A DNA stretch of 43,790 nucleotides from Acidobacteriota bacterium (GTDB taxonomy: Bacteria > Acidobacteriota > Terriglobia > Acidiferrales > UBA7541). Location of the stretch: positions 7,314 to 51,103 of the forward strand of contig QHYS01000044.1 in assembly GCA_003223325.1 (NCBI GenBank), in the 5' to 3' direction. Made by a program: the position numbers and the translations under genes. Within the stretch, counting starts at the first letter, position 1, and the number at the start of each line of letters is the position of its first letter. Under the pieces are notes generated by a model that ran no database searches, was not told the DNA's origin, and saw only the letters and a program-made list of their open reading frames with translations. This document shows, in pieces, positions 8,574 through 17,968 of this stretch.

Positions 8574-9380
8574 ATGATCTTAAGTCAAACATACGCGCAG
8601 GAGGAGATTCATTCTCGCTGGGAGTCTGTTTACAGAGGCCACCCTACCCTGAATCGTTTCAACGATAGGGTTATCGACAAGGTCCTCAAACACTTGAATC
8701 CTCCGCGCAACGCTCTTTTTCTGGATGCGGGCTGCGGCATAGGTGATCACTCACTGCGGATCGCCCGCCAAGGCTACCGGTGTGTGGGGATAGATCTTTC
8801 AGAGACTGTCCTTAGGACGGCCAGAAGGGAAGCCGCGCTGAGCGGTCTCACATCGAGGACGTCCTTCGTATGTCAGGCTTTGGAAGAACTCGCGTTTCGG
8901 GACGACACCTTCGATGCGGTGCACTGCAGAGGTGTTTTAATGCACGTCCCGCAGTGGGAAAAGGCCCTTGCAAACCTTTGTAGAGTCTTAAAGCCCGGGG
9001 GTCGGATTGTCATTCTGGAGGGCAACCACAGGTCTCTCGAAATGGCGATTGTCCTGCTGGTTCGTAGAATCCAAGCTAGAAATTCCAAAATGCTCAAAAC
9101 GGCCGCAGGCTTCGAGTTCTGGTCCGAGAAGAACGGACGGCCGTTTGTAGTCCGCATCGCTAACATTCAACGCCTCACAAGCGAGCTAGGGGCCAATCGA
9201 ACTCGCGTGTTGAAGATATTTGCGCACGAGTTTTGGGACGTCAATAGGTTTCCGGCGGGAGCCGTTAGAAACGCTGTGATGCGATGCAATTGTGTCCATT
9301 TCCTTTTCGGCCTTCCACGTTTTGGGTGCATTGGCCACGCGATCATCGCAGAAAAGCAGGCCGCACCAAAAAGTTTGTGA
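8574..9380 (+). CDS. class I SAM-dependent methyltransferase
   Basis: 268 residues from the ATG at 8574, giving MILSQTYAQEEIHSRW. An upstream GTG at 8517 in the same frame is possible but adds unrelated residues. Motif I is LDAGCGIGDHSLRIA (~50-64), followed by the acidic strand end CVGIDLS, the post-I segment ALEELAFRDDTFDAVHCRG, then HVPQWEKALANLCRVLKPGG and IVILEG. This is a complete Methyltransf_11 core with a C-terminal cap. Family members methylate sugars, lipids or small molecules. The cluster suggests glycan methylation, but the substrate cannot be read from sequence. Confidence 0.8.
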   Translation: MILSQTYAQEEIHSRWESVYRGHPTLNRFNDRVIDKVLKHLNPPRNALFLDAGCGIGDHSLRIARQGYRCVGIDLSETVLRTARREAALSGLTSRTSFVCQALEELAFRDDTFDAVHCRGVLMHVPQWEKALANLCRVLKPGGRIVILEGNHRSLEMAIVLLVRRIQARNSKMLKTAAGFEFWSEKNGRPFVVRIANIQRLTSELGANRTRVLKIFAHEFWDVNRFPAGAVRNAVMRCNCVHFLFGLPRFGCIGHAIIAEKQAAPKSL

Positions 9381-9901
9381 TCAAAAGGGGCGAGATGCGA
9401 TATAGGCAGCCGCTCGCACGGGTCCCGTTCGCGGCGACTGCTTGTGGTTCACAAGGCCGCCGGATTGTTGGGTCGTCTGGCTGTAGCCATCCACAGCGTT
9501 CTTAGCATGCCACCTCTTAGTTAGGCAGAAGTTTTGGTTTAGGCGCGGAAGCCGAAACGGGCCTGCAGAAAATGGCCGAGGGCGACTAGAGAGCGGTCGA
9601 GCTGAATCTCCATAGGGGCAGAGAGAGCGCTGGAACCAACGCCCGGATGTTCGTTTTCACTCCGAGGGTAGCCGCAATAGTGAAAAGGCTGGGCCGAGCA
9701 GCCGGGTGAGAAGAATGAAGCACGCCGCAAGTGCCACGGCTTCCCGACCTGCAGCAGAACCACGTACTTTGAGCACAAGATAAGCTTCTGCCAGAATCCA
9801 ACCGAGGGCTATCGCACAAAATGCCACAAGAGGCCACGAAAGTCGCTTCCGCAGCAAGCCGCTCCCATCGTCTGTGCTCTTCGAACGGTCTGGTAGTGAG
9901 C
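9381..9901. other. non-coding stretch with possible minus-strand membrane-protein remnant
   Basis: About 520 bases without a plus-strand gene. On the minus strand, roughly 9850-9660 encodes two hydrophobic stretches (LVAFCAIALGWILAEAYLVL and AVALAACFILLTRLLGPAFS). A second frame, 9620-9540, ends ALGHFLQARFGFRA. The frames are broken and the family is not recognised, so this may be a decayed membrane protein or chance. Nothing else is seen. Confidence 0.3.
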
Positions 9902-11887
9902 ATGATCTCCTTAACTCCCGTCCTACTTCTGTTTGGTTTAGTACTAGGATTTCTTGCAACTTCTGCAACCTCTTATGAGTTGCTCAGAATGCCAGGTTGG
10001 GCGTTTTTTGCGGCTATTGGGTACGCGTTGTTCTGCTGGCTGGGAGCTCGGCAGATTAAATTTCACTGCGACCGCGTATCCGATGTCGCGTTCATTTCAG
10101 CCTTAGCGGGACTCTGCGTGGTCTCCCGCCTGGCGGTAGCAATCGCGTTTCCGAAATTCGTGCTGATAGGCGATGATCTGTATTTGCGTCGCTTTGTCTT
10201 GGCGGTTGTTCATGGAGGCCTGACGCGGGCAAATCTGGGAACGCTGAGCGCATCGTACGACTACCCGGTTTGGCTGTCGCGGTCTCTTCCTCTGTACTAT
10301 TGGCTTGAGAAGCTCTTTTCCAGCGCTGGCCTCTCTGCGCTCCATATAGCGAACGCACTGCTGGATGCCGTTACGGTAGCAGCGACCTTCGCTATCGCTC
10401 GGCAACTCGTCGGCTCGACTTCCGCTCGCGTCGCCTCTTGGTTTGTTGCCATCATGCCTTACCGCATATTTGACGTTTTGAGCTATACACCGCAAATTCC
10501 TGGAACAGCTCTGTTTCTATTGGGCATTCTGCTGTTGATGCGCACACTGAAAAGCAATGTCATCACTCGGGCGCAAGCGGTCGCATGGGGAGTCGCGCTG
10601 GGATTTCTGCTGGTACTGATGCGGATGCAGCGGGGCGGTATTGATTCTCTTCTGCTTGCGCTCGCGGTTGTTAGCATTCCCGCCTACGCGCCATCGCGCC
10701 GCACTCTTCAGCTCGCCTTTGGGACTCTTCTTATTGCCGCGCTTGTCAGCCTGCCCACCAGCAAGTCGTTCGAGAGATGGGTGGAATCGAACGACCAATA
10801 CCATCTTCGATCCCATTCCTTGGGATTTCTGAGCCGGGGCTGGAATCCCGTTACCCTCGGCGAGTACTTCCTCCGCTATGAGCTTCTCGACAAAGCCTCC
10901 TCCCCCAAAGAAAAGCGGCGCGTGCTTTTCGCGACCTTGGCTACGGAGATAGTGCGCGAACCGGTAGTAACTTTTATCGTGGTGCCGGTCGCAAAGGCGA
11001 CTAAGTTCTTTGCTATCGGGTATTCATCGGTAACAGAGGCGGGCCTGGCAGCGGGAGGTTACGAAAGCGCGGCAGCTTGGGCCAAAGCGATGCGACTGGG
11101 GTATGCTCCTATTCTGCTGCTGTTTTGCGTGGTAGGAGCGATGGCGGCAATTCGGCATGAGACCGTAGCGCGTCGGCTGGCCCTGCCAATATTTACCACC
11201 CTGCTTGCGGCCGGAGCGATCGTTTCCATATGGGAAGCTTCTCCGCGATACTCCCACTGCATCCGCTTTGCCCTGGTCACGATTGCAGCAGTCGGATTTA
11301 CAGAGTTTAGTGACACGATAAGGGGCGTCACTTCGATAGAGCGTAAGATGATAGGCAGGCGCGCCGTAGCGACCGTCGTGGTTGCAGCGCTTGCCTGGAT
11401 TCTAATTGCCGTTTCTGCCTACTTCGTTGCTCGTGGCGCTTCTTCCTACACCTTTGCCAATCTAGGTCAGGCGACTAGCAACATAAACGGCGACCAGACC
11501 GCAGCGATTGCCATCACCCCGCGAACAGCGTCGTGGGAAAGGGCTATTGCGATTCCAGCCGAGACAAAGCTGCCGGCGAAAATCCAGTTGGGATGGCCAA
11601 TCACCGCTACTGCGATAAATCCGGCCAATGTGAGACTAAGTGTTTGGCTGCCGGATATACCGACTGGCTATTGGTCTCGATGCAGGATTGTCATTCCTTC
11701 GAGCAGCGGGGCGCCGGACGAATATGAATTTCGCGGTATAGTCCCCATGAAGCGTGGCACTTGGTCAGTTCAATCCAACGACAAGGAAGCCAAGATTGAG
11801 ATTCTCATCCAGCCCCCTAATGAAAAGGTGGTGCAAATGGCACCGCAGCCCCTCAGTTTGGATGTCGGCTACGTTCTGCCAGATTGA
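9902..11887 (+). CDS. multi-pass membrane glycosyltransferase, GT39/ArnT-like
   Basis: 661 residues from the ATG at 9902 (MISLTPVLLLFGLVL). An ATG at 9821 would add 27 polar residues before the first membrane helix and is less likely. There are about 10-12 hydrophobic segments up to residue ~510. The first long loop holds an acidic pair in LIGDDLYLRR (~115), where GT-C enzymes keep their catalytic Asp, followed by a polar loop with SASYDYPVWLSRSLPLYYW. A soluble ~150-residue C-terminal domain follows. The layout fits GT-C enzymes that take sugars from polyprenyl-phosphate donors on the outer face. Alternatively it could be an O-antigen polymerase-like protein. No close family is certain. Confidence 0.65.
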   Translation: MISLTPVLLLFGLVLGFLATSATSYELLRMPGWAFFAAIGYALFCWLGARQIKFHCDRVSDVAFISALAGLCVVSRLAVAIAFPKFVLIGDDLYLRRFVLAVVHGGLTRANLGTLSASYDYPVWLSRSLPLYYWLEKLFSSAGLSALHIANALLDAVTVAATFAIARQLVGSTSARVASWFVAIMPYRIFDVLSYTPQIPGTALFLLGILLLMRTLKSNVITRAQAVAWGVALGFLLVLMRMQRGGIDSLLLALAVVSIPAYAPSRRTLQLAFGTLLIAALVSLPTSKSFERWVESNDQYHLRSHSLGFLSRGWNPVTLGEYFLRYELLDKASSPKEKRRVLFATLATEIVREPVVTFIVVPVAKATKFFAIGYSSVTEAGLAAGGYESAAAWAKAMRLGYAPILLLFCVVGAMAAIRHETVARRLALPIFTTLLAAGAIVSIWEASPRYSHCIRFALVTIAAVGFTEFSDTIRGVTSIERKMIGRRAVATVVVAALAWILIAVSAYFVARGASSYTFANLGQATSNINGDQTAAIAITPRTASWERAIAIPAETKLPAKIQLGWPITATAINPANVRLSVWLPDIPTGYWSRCRIVIPSSSGAPDEYEFRGIVPMKRGTWSVQSNDKEAKIEILIQPPNEKVVQMAPQPLSLDVGYVLPD

Positions 11888-12040
11888 CTGCTGACGCTCG
11901 GCCGGAGACCCGGGTGCCGAATGAGACTTGAGAGATTCGGACACCAGGGTTGCAGAAGGAGCCGAACGCCAACTTCGATTGCGCCATCTCGTTCATACCG
12001 TCCCCCGGGGACGCAATCAGGCTGGGGCTGCCCAAAAAAC

Positions 12041-13168
12041 ATGCCGTCGAAGAGTCTACCTCGCGTTCTGTACGCGGTTGTGCTAGATCCCGCAATGAAA
12101 TTCGGCTCCTTGGAAGAGCAGATCATTCGCCTGGCGCGCACCTTTGAGCTCCATGACAGCCTCTTTTATCCGCTTTTCATTTGCCCTGAAGGTGGCAATA
12201 AAAGCACAGCGTTCCAGGAAGCTGGGATCGAAACGGCGTGCCTGGATCTGCGCAGTTTTCACTGGGCGCGGCTGGCGAGACTGTTGCGGCTCATCGCCCG
12301 GCACCGGATCACCCTGGTGCATTGGAACTTTACGGACATGTTGCGCAATTGCTATCTCTGGTGGCTGACGCTCCTCCGTCCGAACGTCAGGCACTGCTAC
12401 ACGGACCACATCTCCCGCATGCCTGGGAGTCGGCAGTTTTCCGGAGGGCTGAAGAAGATCCTGAAACGATTCCTTGTGCAGCGCTACGACAAAGTCTTTT
12501 GTGTGAGCCAGTTCGTTCTGAACGATCTCCGGCGCCAGCAGATTCGCTCTGATCTCATACTCTGTCGTTACTTCATCAATGCGGAACGTTTCCGCCCGGA
12601 CCAGGCTATGCGCGCCGACCTTCGCAGACAACTCCATGTGGAGGGTAGCTTTGTTCTCCTGACGGTCGCCCACTTGATCAAGGAAAAAGGGATCGATGTC
12701 GTCATCAGGGCCTTGACCGAGCTACCTGACAGCGTTGTCTTGTGGATTGTAGGAGACGGCGACGAGTCAGAGAGGCTCCACCAACTATGCTCGGAGCTCC
12801 AGTTGACATCCCGGGTCTTCTTTCACGGACTGCAAGAGAATGTTGCACCCTTGATGCAGGCGGCAGACTGTTTTGTATGCCCGTCGCTGTGGTCGGAAGC
12901 CGCTGGGCTGGTGAATCTGGAAGCAAGCGCTAGCGGTCTTCCTGTTATCGCGAGCCGGATCGGTGGGATACCTGAGTTTGTCGAGGAGGGCCGTACAGGT
13001 TTTCTGTTTACGCCAGGAGACTACCGTGAACTGATTCGCTGCGTTCAATTCCTGAATGAGGATCCAGGCTTGTGTCAGAAAATGAGCGTGCAGACGCGGG
13101 CTCGGGCGATGGAGAGGTTCGCCCCGGATGTGCGGGTCCCTGAATACCTCGACTTGTACAGGGCATAG
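12041..13168 (+). CDS. glycosyltransferase family 4
   Basis: 375 residues from the ATG at 12041 (MPSKSLPRVLYAVVLDPAM). The frame is open further upstream, but without a glycosyltransferase-like sequence. The C-terminal GT-B half shows LLTVAHLIKEKGIDVVIRAL, LWIVGDGDE, RVFFHGLQENVAPLM, then PSLWSEAAGLVNLEASASGL with the E-x7-E pair, and GGIPEFVEEGRTGFLF. This is a typical Glycos_transf_1 enzyme with retaining chemistry and an NDP- or UDP-sugar donor, acting in the cytosol or at the inner membrane face. It is followed 37 bases later by a dioxygenase gene with its own ribosome site. Confidence 0.88.
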   Translation: MPSKSLPRVLYAVVLDPAMKFGSLEEQIIRLARTFELHDSLFYPLFICPEGGNKSTAFQEAGIETACLDLRSFHWARLARLLRLIARHRITLVHWNFTDMLRNCYLWWLTLLRPNVRHCYTDHISRMPGSRQFSGGLKKILKRFLVQRYDKVFCVSQFVLNDLRRQQIRSDLILCRYFINAERFRPDQAMRADLRRQLHVEGSFVLLTVAHLIKEKGIDVVIRALTELPDSVVLWIVGDGDESERLHQLCSELQLTSRVFFHGLQENVAPLMQAADCFVCPSLWSEAAGLVNLEASASGLPVIASRIGGIPEFVEEGRTGFLFTPGDYRELIRCVQFLNEDPGLCQKMSVQTRARAMERFAPDVRVPEYLDLYRA

Positions 13169-13205
13169 AGATTCAGAACATCCATTTTAGGGGGTGGCGA
13201 CAGAT

Positions 13206-14102
13206 ATGCTAAGTCCAATGACGAAGGAACTGGAGGAAAACGGCATCGTAATCATTCCTGACCTGCTAACGGCTAGTCAACTTCGGGGCATGCAGGTGAG
13301 CTTCAACGCAAGGTTGAGGCGCATGCGTTGGAACGACTTCGACGGCTACGAAAAAAATGACCGGTACCGTCACATGGTCCAGGACGTTTTGATCCTGGAT
13401 CAAGGCTTTATAGATGCCGCTCTGCACCCGGTTGTCGTGCCTGCGCTACGCGAGTATCTCGGCGACACGTTTGAGTTGGTCGAGGCCAAGGGTTGGAAGT
13501 CGCTGCCGACCAAACGCGACTTCCATGGCTGGCACGGGGATGCCTGGTACGATCAGGAACGGGTTAAAGACCGAATCCCGCGCGAAGTAAAGCTCGGGCT
13601 CTATCTTACGGACGTCAAGAGCGGAGGCTTTGTTTATGTCAAAGGAACCCATGGCCGACAACACCCGAAACCGCTGAGCCGGGACGAGGCGCGCGCTCTT
13701 CCCCGTGAGCGATTTGTTGAAGTATCCGGACCTGCAGGCCTAGCCTTCCTCTTTGACACTTCGGGATTTCACCGGCAAAACGTACCGATTTTAGAGCCGC
13801 GTCAGGCCGTTTTCTTTGCTTACCACGATCCAAAGCTCCCCCTTCAGCAGGAGGATCTTGAGTATTACCGCTATCACCCACTGCAGCTCAATGCTGCATT
13901 TCTGGGTAACCTGACGGAGGAAGAACGGCGCATCTTGGGGTTCGGCAACACGACCAATTTCCAGCCAGGCTATGAAAGAAGGCCGATGCATGCCTATTTC
14001 CAAGTGTTAGTCGGACGAAGTTATCACGCGAAGGTATTAGCGGGAGAATTTCATCAACGGGTGAAAACCAAACTCAAGCGTCTAACGGGACTAAGCAACT
14101 GA
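13206..14102 (+). CDS. phytanoyl-CoA dioxygenase (PhyH) family oxygenase
   Basis: 298 residues from the ATG at 13206. The AGGGGG ribosome site at 13189-13194 sits 11 bases upstream and rules against the GTG at 13194. The Fe(II)/2-oxoglutarate triad is visible: H110 and D112 in HGWHGDAWY, and H189 in SGFHRQNVP. VKLGLYLTDVKSGGFVYVKG forms the conserved strand before a typical loop. Family members hydroxylate small molecules or lipid and acyl groups using O2 and 2-oxoglutarate. It lies directly before the VOC, FkbH and ACP genes, so it could hydroxylate a carrier-bound or sugar-bound acyl unit. That role is inference. Confidence 0.85.
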   Translation: MLSPMTKELEENGIVIIPDLLTASQLRGMQVSFNARLRRMRWNDFDGYEKNDRYRHMVQDVLILDQGFIDAALHPVVVPALREYLGDTFELVEAKGWKSLPTKRDFHGWHGDAWYDQERVKDRIPREVKLGLYLTDVKSGGFVYVKGTHGRQHPKPLSRDEARALPRERFVEVSGPAGLAFLFDTSGFHRQNVPILEPRQAVFFAYHDPKLPLQQEDLEYYRYHPLQLNAAFLGNLTEEERRILGFGNTTNFQPGYERRPMHAYFQVLVGRSYHAKVLAGEFHQRVKTKLKRLTGLSN

Positions 14103-14107
14103 CAGGA

Positions 14108-14674
14108 ATGACCTCGAGTTTCAGCAGACCGGCTCTTTCTCAGTTACGGCAACGGCGGCAGGGTTCACCTACCAGGGCTGCTTTTCCCCCGCCGGCACCG
14201 CGGCCGGACAAAAAAAGAGAACTACAACGTAGGGCAAAAAGCGAGACCCAGCCAGGAGCAGGCGCGGTGCGGGAAGGTACTCTCCATCATGTTGGATTTG
14301 TAGTTGCCTCGATTGCCCAGATGGGCAAGGAGTTCGCGCAGTCGCTAGAGGCGGAGTGGAAGGGTGAGATCATTCACGATCCCTTGCAGCAGGCCAGAGT
14401 GACCTTCATGCGCTGTGGCCGCCCGGATAGTCCGGCAATGGAGTTACTTGAGCCCGAGACTGAGAAGTCACCACTGCAGAAGTTCTTGGTTAAGGGCGGC
14501 GGCTTGCATCACATCTGCTACGAAGTGGCATCACTTTATGAGCAGCTGGAATACTGCCGGTCCGTTGGCTCTTTGATCGTGAAGCAGCCGTTACCAGCCG
14601 CGGCATTCGGTGGACGGCGCATCGCGTGGGTATATACCAAACAAAGGCTTCTGGTGGAGTATCTGGAACGATGA
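14108..14674 (+). CDS. VOC-superfamily protein, methylmalonyl-CoA epimerase-like
   Basis: 188 residues. After ~55 polar, low-complexity residues comes one VOC module: LHHVGFVVASI (metal His H60 or H61), MELLEP, SPLQKFLVKGGGLHHICYEV (second His) and VEYLE (likely metal Glu). This order matches methylmalonyl-CoA epimerase and glyoxalase-like proteins. The N-terminal extension is unusual, and a GTG at 14268 (VREGTLHHVGF) is a possible true start. The stop overlaps the FkbH start as ATGA, which ties it to the acyl-carrier module. It may epimerise or rearrange a carrier-bound acyl group. The substrate is not known. Confidence 0.75.
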   Translation: MTSSFSRPALSQLRQRRQGSPTRAAFPPPAPRPDKKRELQRRAKSETQPGAGAVREGTLHHVGFVVASIAQMGKEFAQSLEAEWKGEIIHDPLQQARVTFMRCGRPDSPAMELLEPETEKSPLQKFLVKGGGLHHICYEVASLYEQLEYCRSVGSLIVKQPLPAAAFGGRRIAWVYTKQRLLVEYLER

Positions 14675-16593
14675 GCAGTGGAACCAGCGCAATGGCGCTC
14701 TCGCAATCAGGGCGACTAAACGTGGCGGAGTTGCGACAGGAAATCGATCGCCTGATGGAGCGCGGCGAGGCTACCCGCGCTTCGCACCTGCTTTCGGAAT
14801 TGTGGACGAAAGATAACACGGTTTCAACCGCTACGTTCATCGTATCGCGCTATGAACAGCTTCGGCCCAAGCTCAACCTGCTTCCCTACCGCATGGCTAT
14901 TCTCCGTTCGTTCACCGTTGAGCCGATTGTCCCATTGCTGCGGGCGGGCAGCTTCCACGCGAGGATAGATCTAACTGTCCACATGTCAGATTTCAATGCC
15001 CATGTTCAGGAGATTCTCGATCCTAAAAGCTCGCTTTATGGCTTCGCGCCCGATGTGGTCTTCTTGGCCGTTCAGACGCGTGATGTCGCGCCGGAGCTAT
15101 GGCGAGACTATGCGGACCTGAATTCAGAACAGGTGCAGAGCGCTGCGACCCGGGTCGTTGGGGATTTCCGCAGCTGGGTGTCGAACTTTCGTGCGCGCAG
15201 CAAGGCTCACCTGATCATTCACAACCTTGAGCAGCCGTCGGTGCCCAGTTGCGGCATTCTCGACGGCCAGGTTGCCAATGGGCAGGCAGTGGCAATCCAG
15301 CAAATCAATCGAAGGCTACAGGCACTCGCAGCTGAGCGGACTGGTGTTTATATCCTGGACTACGATTCGCTGGTAGCGCGGCACGGACGCGCGCACTGGC
15401 ATGACGAGCGGAAGTGGCTGACCGTACGCTTGCCGATGGCGGCTGAGAACCTGAATCATGTGGCGAAGGAGTGGCTCAAGTTCCTGCACCCGCTCACGGG
15501 GAAGGTCGCTAAGACCGTCGTTGTGGATCTCGACAATACTCTTTGGGGCGGAGTGATCGGCGAAGATGGCATGGCCGGCATTGAGTTGGGTACCGAATAC
15601 CCCGGGGTTTATTTCCACAACTTGCAGCGCGCCTTACTGGATCTTCATCAGCGCGGAATCCTGCTCGCGATCTGCAGCAAGAACAATCTTGATGACGCCC
15701 TGGAAGCTTTAAAAAACCATGCCGGAATGCTTCTCAAACCCAGCCATTTTGCGGCAATGCGCATCAACTGGACCGACAAAGCGGAGAACCTGCGGGCCAT
15801 CGCCGAGGAATTGAACATCGGTGTGGAGAGCCTGGCATTTCTCGACGACGATCCAACTGAGTGCCAGCAGGTCCGCAGCCAGGTGCCGGAAGTTTTCGTC
15901 ATCGATCTGCCAAGTGATCCTAGGGGGTTCGCTCAGGCGGTGCGCGAGAGTCCGGTGTTCGAGCGACTTGTGCTATCGGAGGAGGACCAGCGGCGTGGGG
16001 CCATATATCAGGCCCACCGCGATCGCCAAGAACTGGCCCAGACGGTAGCTTCGCGCGACGACTTTTACCGGTCTCTCCAGCAAGAAGCGGAAATTGCTCC
16101 TCTCACGAAAGCAAGTCTCACGCGGATTGCGCAACTAACGAGCAAAACAAACCAGTTCAATCTGACCAGCCGGCGGTACACAGAACAACAGATTTCGGAG
16201 ATGGTTTCGTCGCCGGGCTGCGACTGTTTCTCGATCCGCGTGCGTGATCGGTTCGGAGACAATGGCCTGGTGGGAGTGGCCATCACGCGGTTCGAGGGCC
16301 AGCGGTGTGAAATTGACACCTTGGTTCTAAGCTGCAGAGTGATAGGGCGCACCGTTGAAACGGCATTTCTGTCTTTTATCGCCGATCATGCACGCAAACT
16401 CGGTGCCCGCAGGCTCCGGGGCTGGTTCCTGCCGACCACAAAGAACGCCCCGGCAAGAGACTTTTATGCGAGCCACAGCTTCACCCCTCTGGAGCAAAAC
16501 GGCAAGGGCATCCTGTGGGAGCTTAATCTCAGCCAAGTGCCAGTGTCATGCCCTGAGTGGGTTAAGGTTACCGTACGGAACGGAGACAGATAA
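14671..16593 (+). CDS. FkbH-like HAD-family protein with C-terminal acyltransferase domain
   Basis: 640 residues from the ATG at 14671, overlapping the upstream stop (ATGA). An N-terminal ~270-residue region precedes the HAD domain, whose motif I is VVVDLDNTLWGGVIGEDG (D286, D288), with AICSKNN and FLDDDPTE as later motifs. From ~470 a GNAT-like domain contains TLVLSCRVIGR, whose Cys (C555) is the conserved thiol of FkbH-type proteins. Known FkbH proteins take a three-carbon unit from 1,3-bisphosphoglycerate, hold it on this Cys and pass it to an acyl carrier protein. The next gene is an ACP, three bases away, which supports the same reaction here. A glyceryl-ACP product is inferred from homology. 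Confidence 0.88.
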   Translation: MSSGTSAMALSQSGRLNVAELRQEIDRLMERGEATRASHLLSELWTKDNTVSTATFIVSRYEQLRPKLNLLPYRMAILRSFTVEPIVPLLRAGSFHARIDLTVHMSDFNAHVQEILDPKSSLYGFAPDVVFLAVQTRDVAPELWRDYADLNSEQVQSAATRVVGDFRSWVSNFRARSKAHLIIHNLEQPSVPSCGILDGQVANGQAVAIQQINRRLQALAAERTGVYILDYDSLVARHGRAHWHDERKWLTVRLPMAAENLNHVAKEWLKFLHPLTGKVAKTVVVDLDNTLWGGVIGEDGMAGIELGTEYPGVYFHNLQRALLDLHQRGILLAICSKNNLDDALEALKNHAGMLLKPSHFAAMRINWTDKAENLRAIAEELNIGVESLAFLDDDPTECQQVRSQVPEVFVIDLPSDPRGFAQAVRESPVFERLVLSEEDQRRGAIYQAHRDRQELAQTVASRDDFYRSLQQEAEIAPLTKASLTRIAQLTSKTNQFNLTSRRYTEQQISEMVSSPGCDCFSIRVRDRFGDNGLVGVAITRFEGQRCEIDTLVLSCRVIGRTVETAFLSFIADHARKLGARRLRGWFLPTTKNAPARDFYASHSFTPLEQNGKGILWELNLSQVPVSCPEWVKVTVRNGDR

Positions 16594-16596
16594 GGT

Positions 16597-16845
16597 ATGA
16601 CTTCGCCACTGTTCGAGCGCGTTCGCGGAATTGCTGAGAACGTTCTGAAACTTCCTGGCAGCCAGATCACTGCGCAATCCTCTCCCGAGACGATTGCATC
16701 GTGGGACTCCGTCCAGCACCTCAATCTGATCCTTGCGTTAGAGCAAGAGTTTGGATGCCAGTTCGAGCCCGAAGAGATCGATCAGATGAACAGCATCGAT
16801 CGAATCCACAGCGTTGTCCAAAACAAGCTCAACCACGGTTCCTAG
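16597..16845 (+). CDS. acyl carrier protein
   Basis: 82 residues, starting three bases after the FkbH gene. It has the four-helix carrier pattern with the phosphopantetheine site in WDSVQHLNLI (S38, the usual DSL reading DSV), followed by ALEQEFGCQFEPEEIDQM and the last helix. It needs a 4'-phosphopantetheinyl transferase encoded elsewhere. As a free-standing ACP next to FkbH, it most likely carries the three-carbon or acyl unit destined for the glycan rather than serving fatty acid synthesis. Confidence 0.9.
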   Translation: MTSPLFERVRGIAENVLKLPGSQITAQSSPETIASWDSVQHLNLILALEQEFGCQFEPEEIDQMNSIDRIHSVVQNKLNHGS

Positions 16846-16853
16846 TGCCTCTT

Positions 16854-17966
16854 ATGGCAATCTCCATTAAGTCTTATACAGAAGAATGGATTCCTGCCGT
16901 TAAGGCTTTCAACCAGCGCCTGGCTACAGGAGGCGTACCCAGCGAATTCCATTTCCCCGAAAAGGACGTCCCCAGTTGGCTGCCGAAACGCGACGGCCGC
17001 CGCATTTACCAAGAGTTTTACCTGGCGCTCGAGGGGCAGGAAGTTCGCGGCGCATTCATTTTGAAAACTCAAGACTTCTCAGTGCGCGGCAAAATCCAGG
17101 TGGTTGCTTTTTACCATTTGCCGATTTCAGAAGGAATAATTAACAAGCGGTACTCCAGCGTGGGCGTCCATATGCTTAGAAGTGCCACGAAAGCGGCCCC
17201 TTTACTGTTTTGCCTGGGCATGGGGGGCTTCGATCGCCCTCTGCCTCAAATGTTGAGGGCGATGGGCTGGAATCTGCATGCATTGCCCTTCTATTTCAGA
17301 GTCCTTCATCCGGCAAATTTCCTGCGCCAGATCGCGCCCTTGCGGCAGACACCCGGGAGACGTTTCCTGGCCGATTTGGCCGCACTTACCGGAACGGGTT
17401 GGATCGGGATCAACATCCTGCAGAGATTTCACGCTGCCCGACACGATCAGTTCACCAAAACTGAATTGGTGGGCAGGTTTGGAAACTGGGCCGATGAATT
17501 GTGGGAGCGGTGCCATTCCCATTACATGCTGATTGCTTGCCGGGACAGTACAAATCTCAACATCTTGTATCCGACGAACAAGAACTTCTTGTGCCTCAAA
17601 GTAACCCGCGACAAAGAGGTGCTGGGCTGCGTGGTAATGCTCGATACAAAGATGCAGAATAACAGATACTTTGGGTGTTTACGGGTTGGGGCGATAGCAG
17701 ACTGTCTCGCTTCTCCCGAGAATGCCGGTACTGTGATCCAAGCGGCGACTCGGTTTCTGGAGGATCGGGGGGTCGACCTGATTGTCTCGAATCAATCCCA
17801 TGTTGCCTGGACCGAAGCGTTGAAGTCGGCGGGATTTCTCAAGGGACCGTCAAACTTCATCGTTGCAACATCGAAGCCGCTCAGCCAATTGATTTTCCCT
17901 TTCGAGTCGAACCAAAACCAGCTGTTCTTTATGCGCGGGGACGGCGACGGCCCGGTAAACCTGTGA
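16854..17966 (+). CDS. GNAT/FemAB-like acyltransferase of FkbH-ACP cluster
   Basis: 370 residues from the ATG at 16854, eight bases after the ACP stop. The N-terminal half contains a GNAT-type strand set (EFYLALEGQEVRGAFILKTQ, then VVAFYHLPISEGII). The C-terminal half repeats the pattern (KEVLGCVVMLDT, DLIVSNQSHVAWTEALKSAG), giving the tandem-GNAT look of FemAB-like proteins. No signal peptide is present. Position after FkbH and ACP makes it the natural candidate to move the carrier-bound unit onto an amino sugar or other acceptor. The reaction is inferred from context. Confidence 0.6.
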   Translation: MAISIKSYTEEWIPAVKAFNQRLATGGVPSEFHFPEKDVPSWLPKRDGRRIYQEFYLALEGQEVRGAFILKTQDFSVRGKIQVVAFYHLPISEGIINKRYSSVGVHMLRSATKAAPLLFCLGMGGFDRPLPQMLRAMGWNLHALPFYFRVLHPANFLRQIAPLRQTPGRRFLADLAALTGTGWIGINILQRFHAARHDQFTKTELVGRFGNWADELWERCHSHYMLIACRDSTNLNILYPTNKNFLCLKVTRDKEVLGCVVMLDTKMQNNRYFGCLRVGAIADCLASPENAGTVIQAATRFLEDRGVDLIVSNQSHVAWTEALKSAGFLKGPSNFIVATSKPLSQLIFPFESNQNQLFFMRGDGDGPVNL

Positions 17967-17968
17967 AC

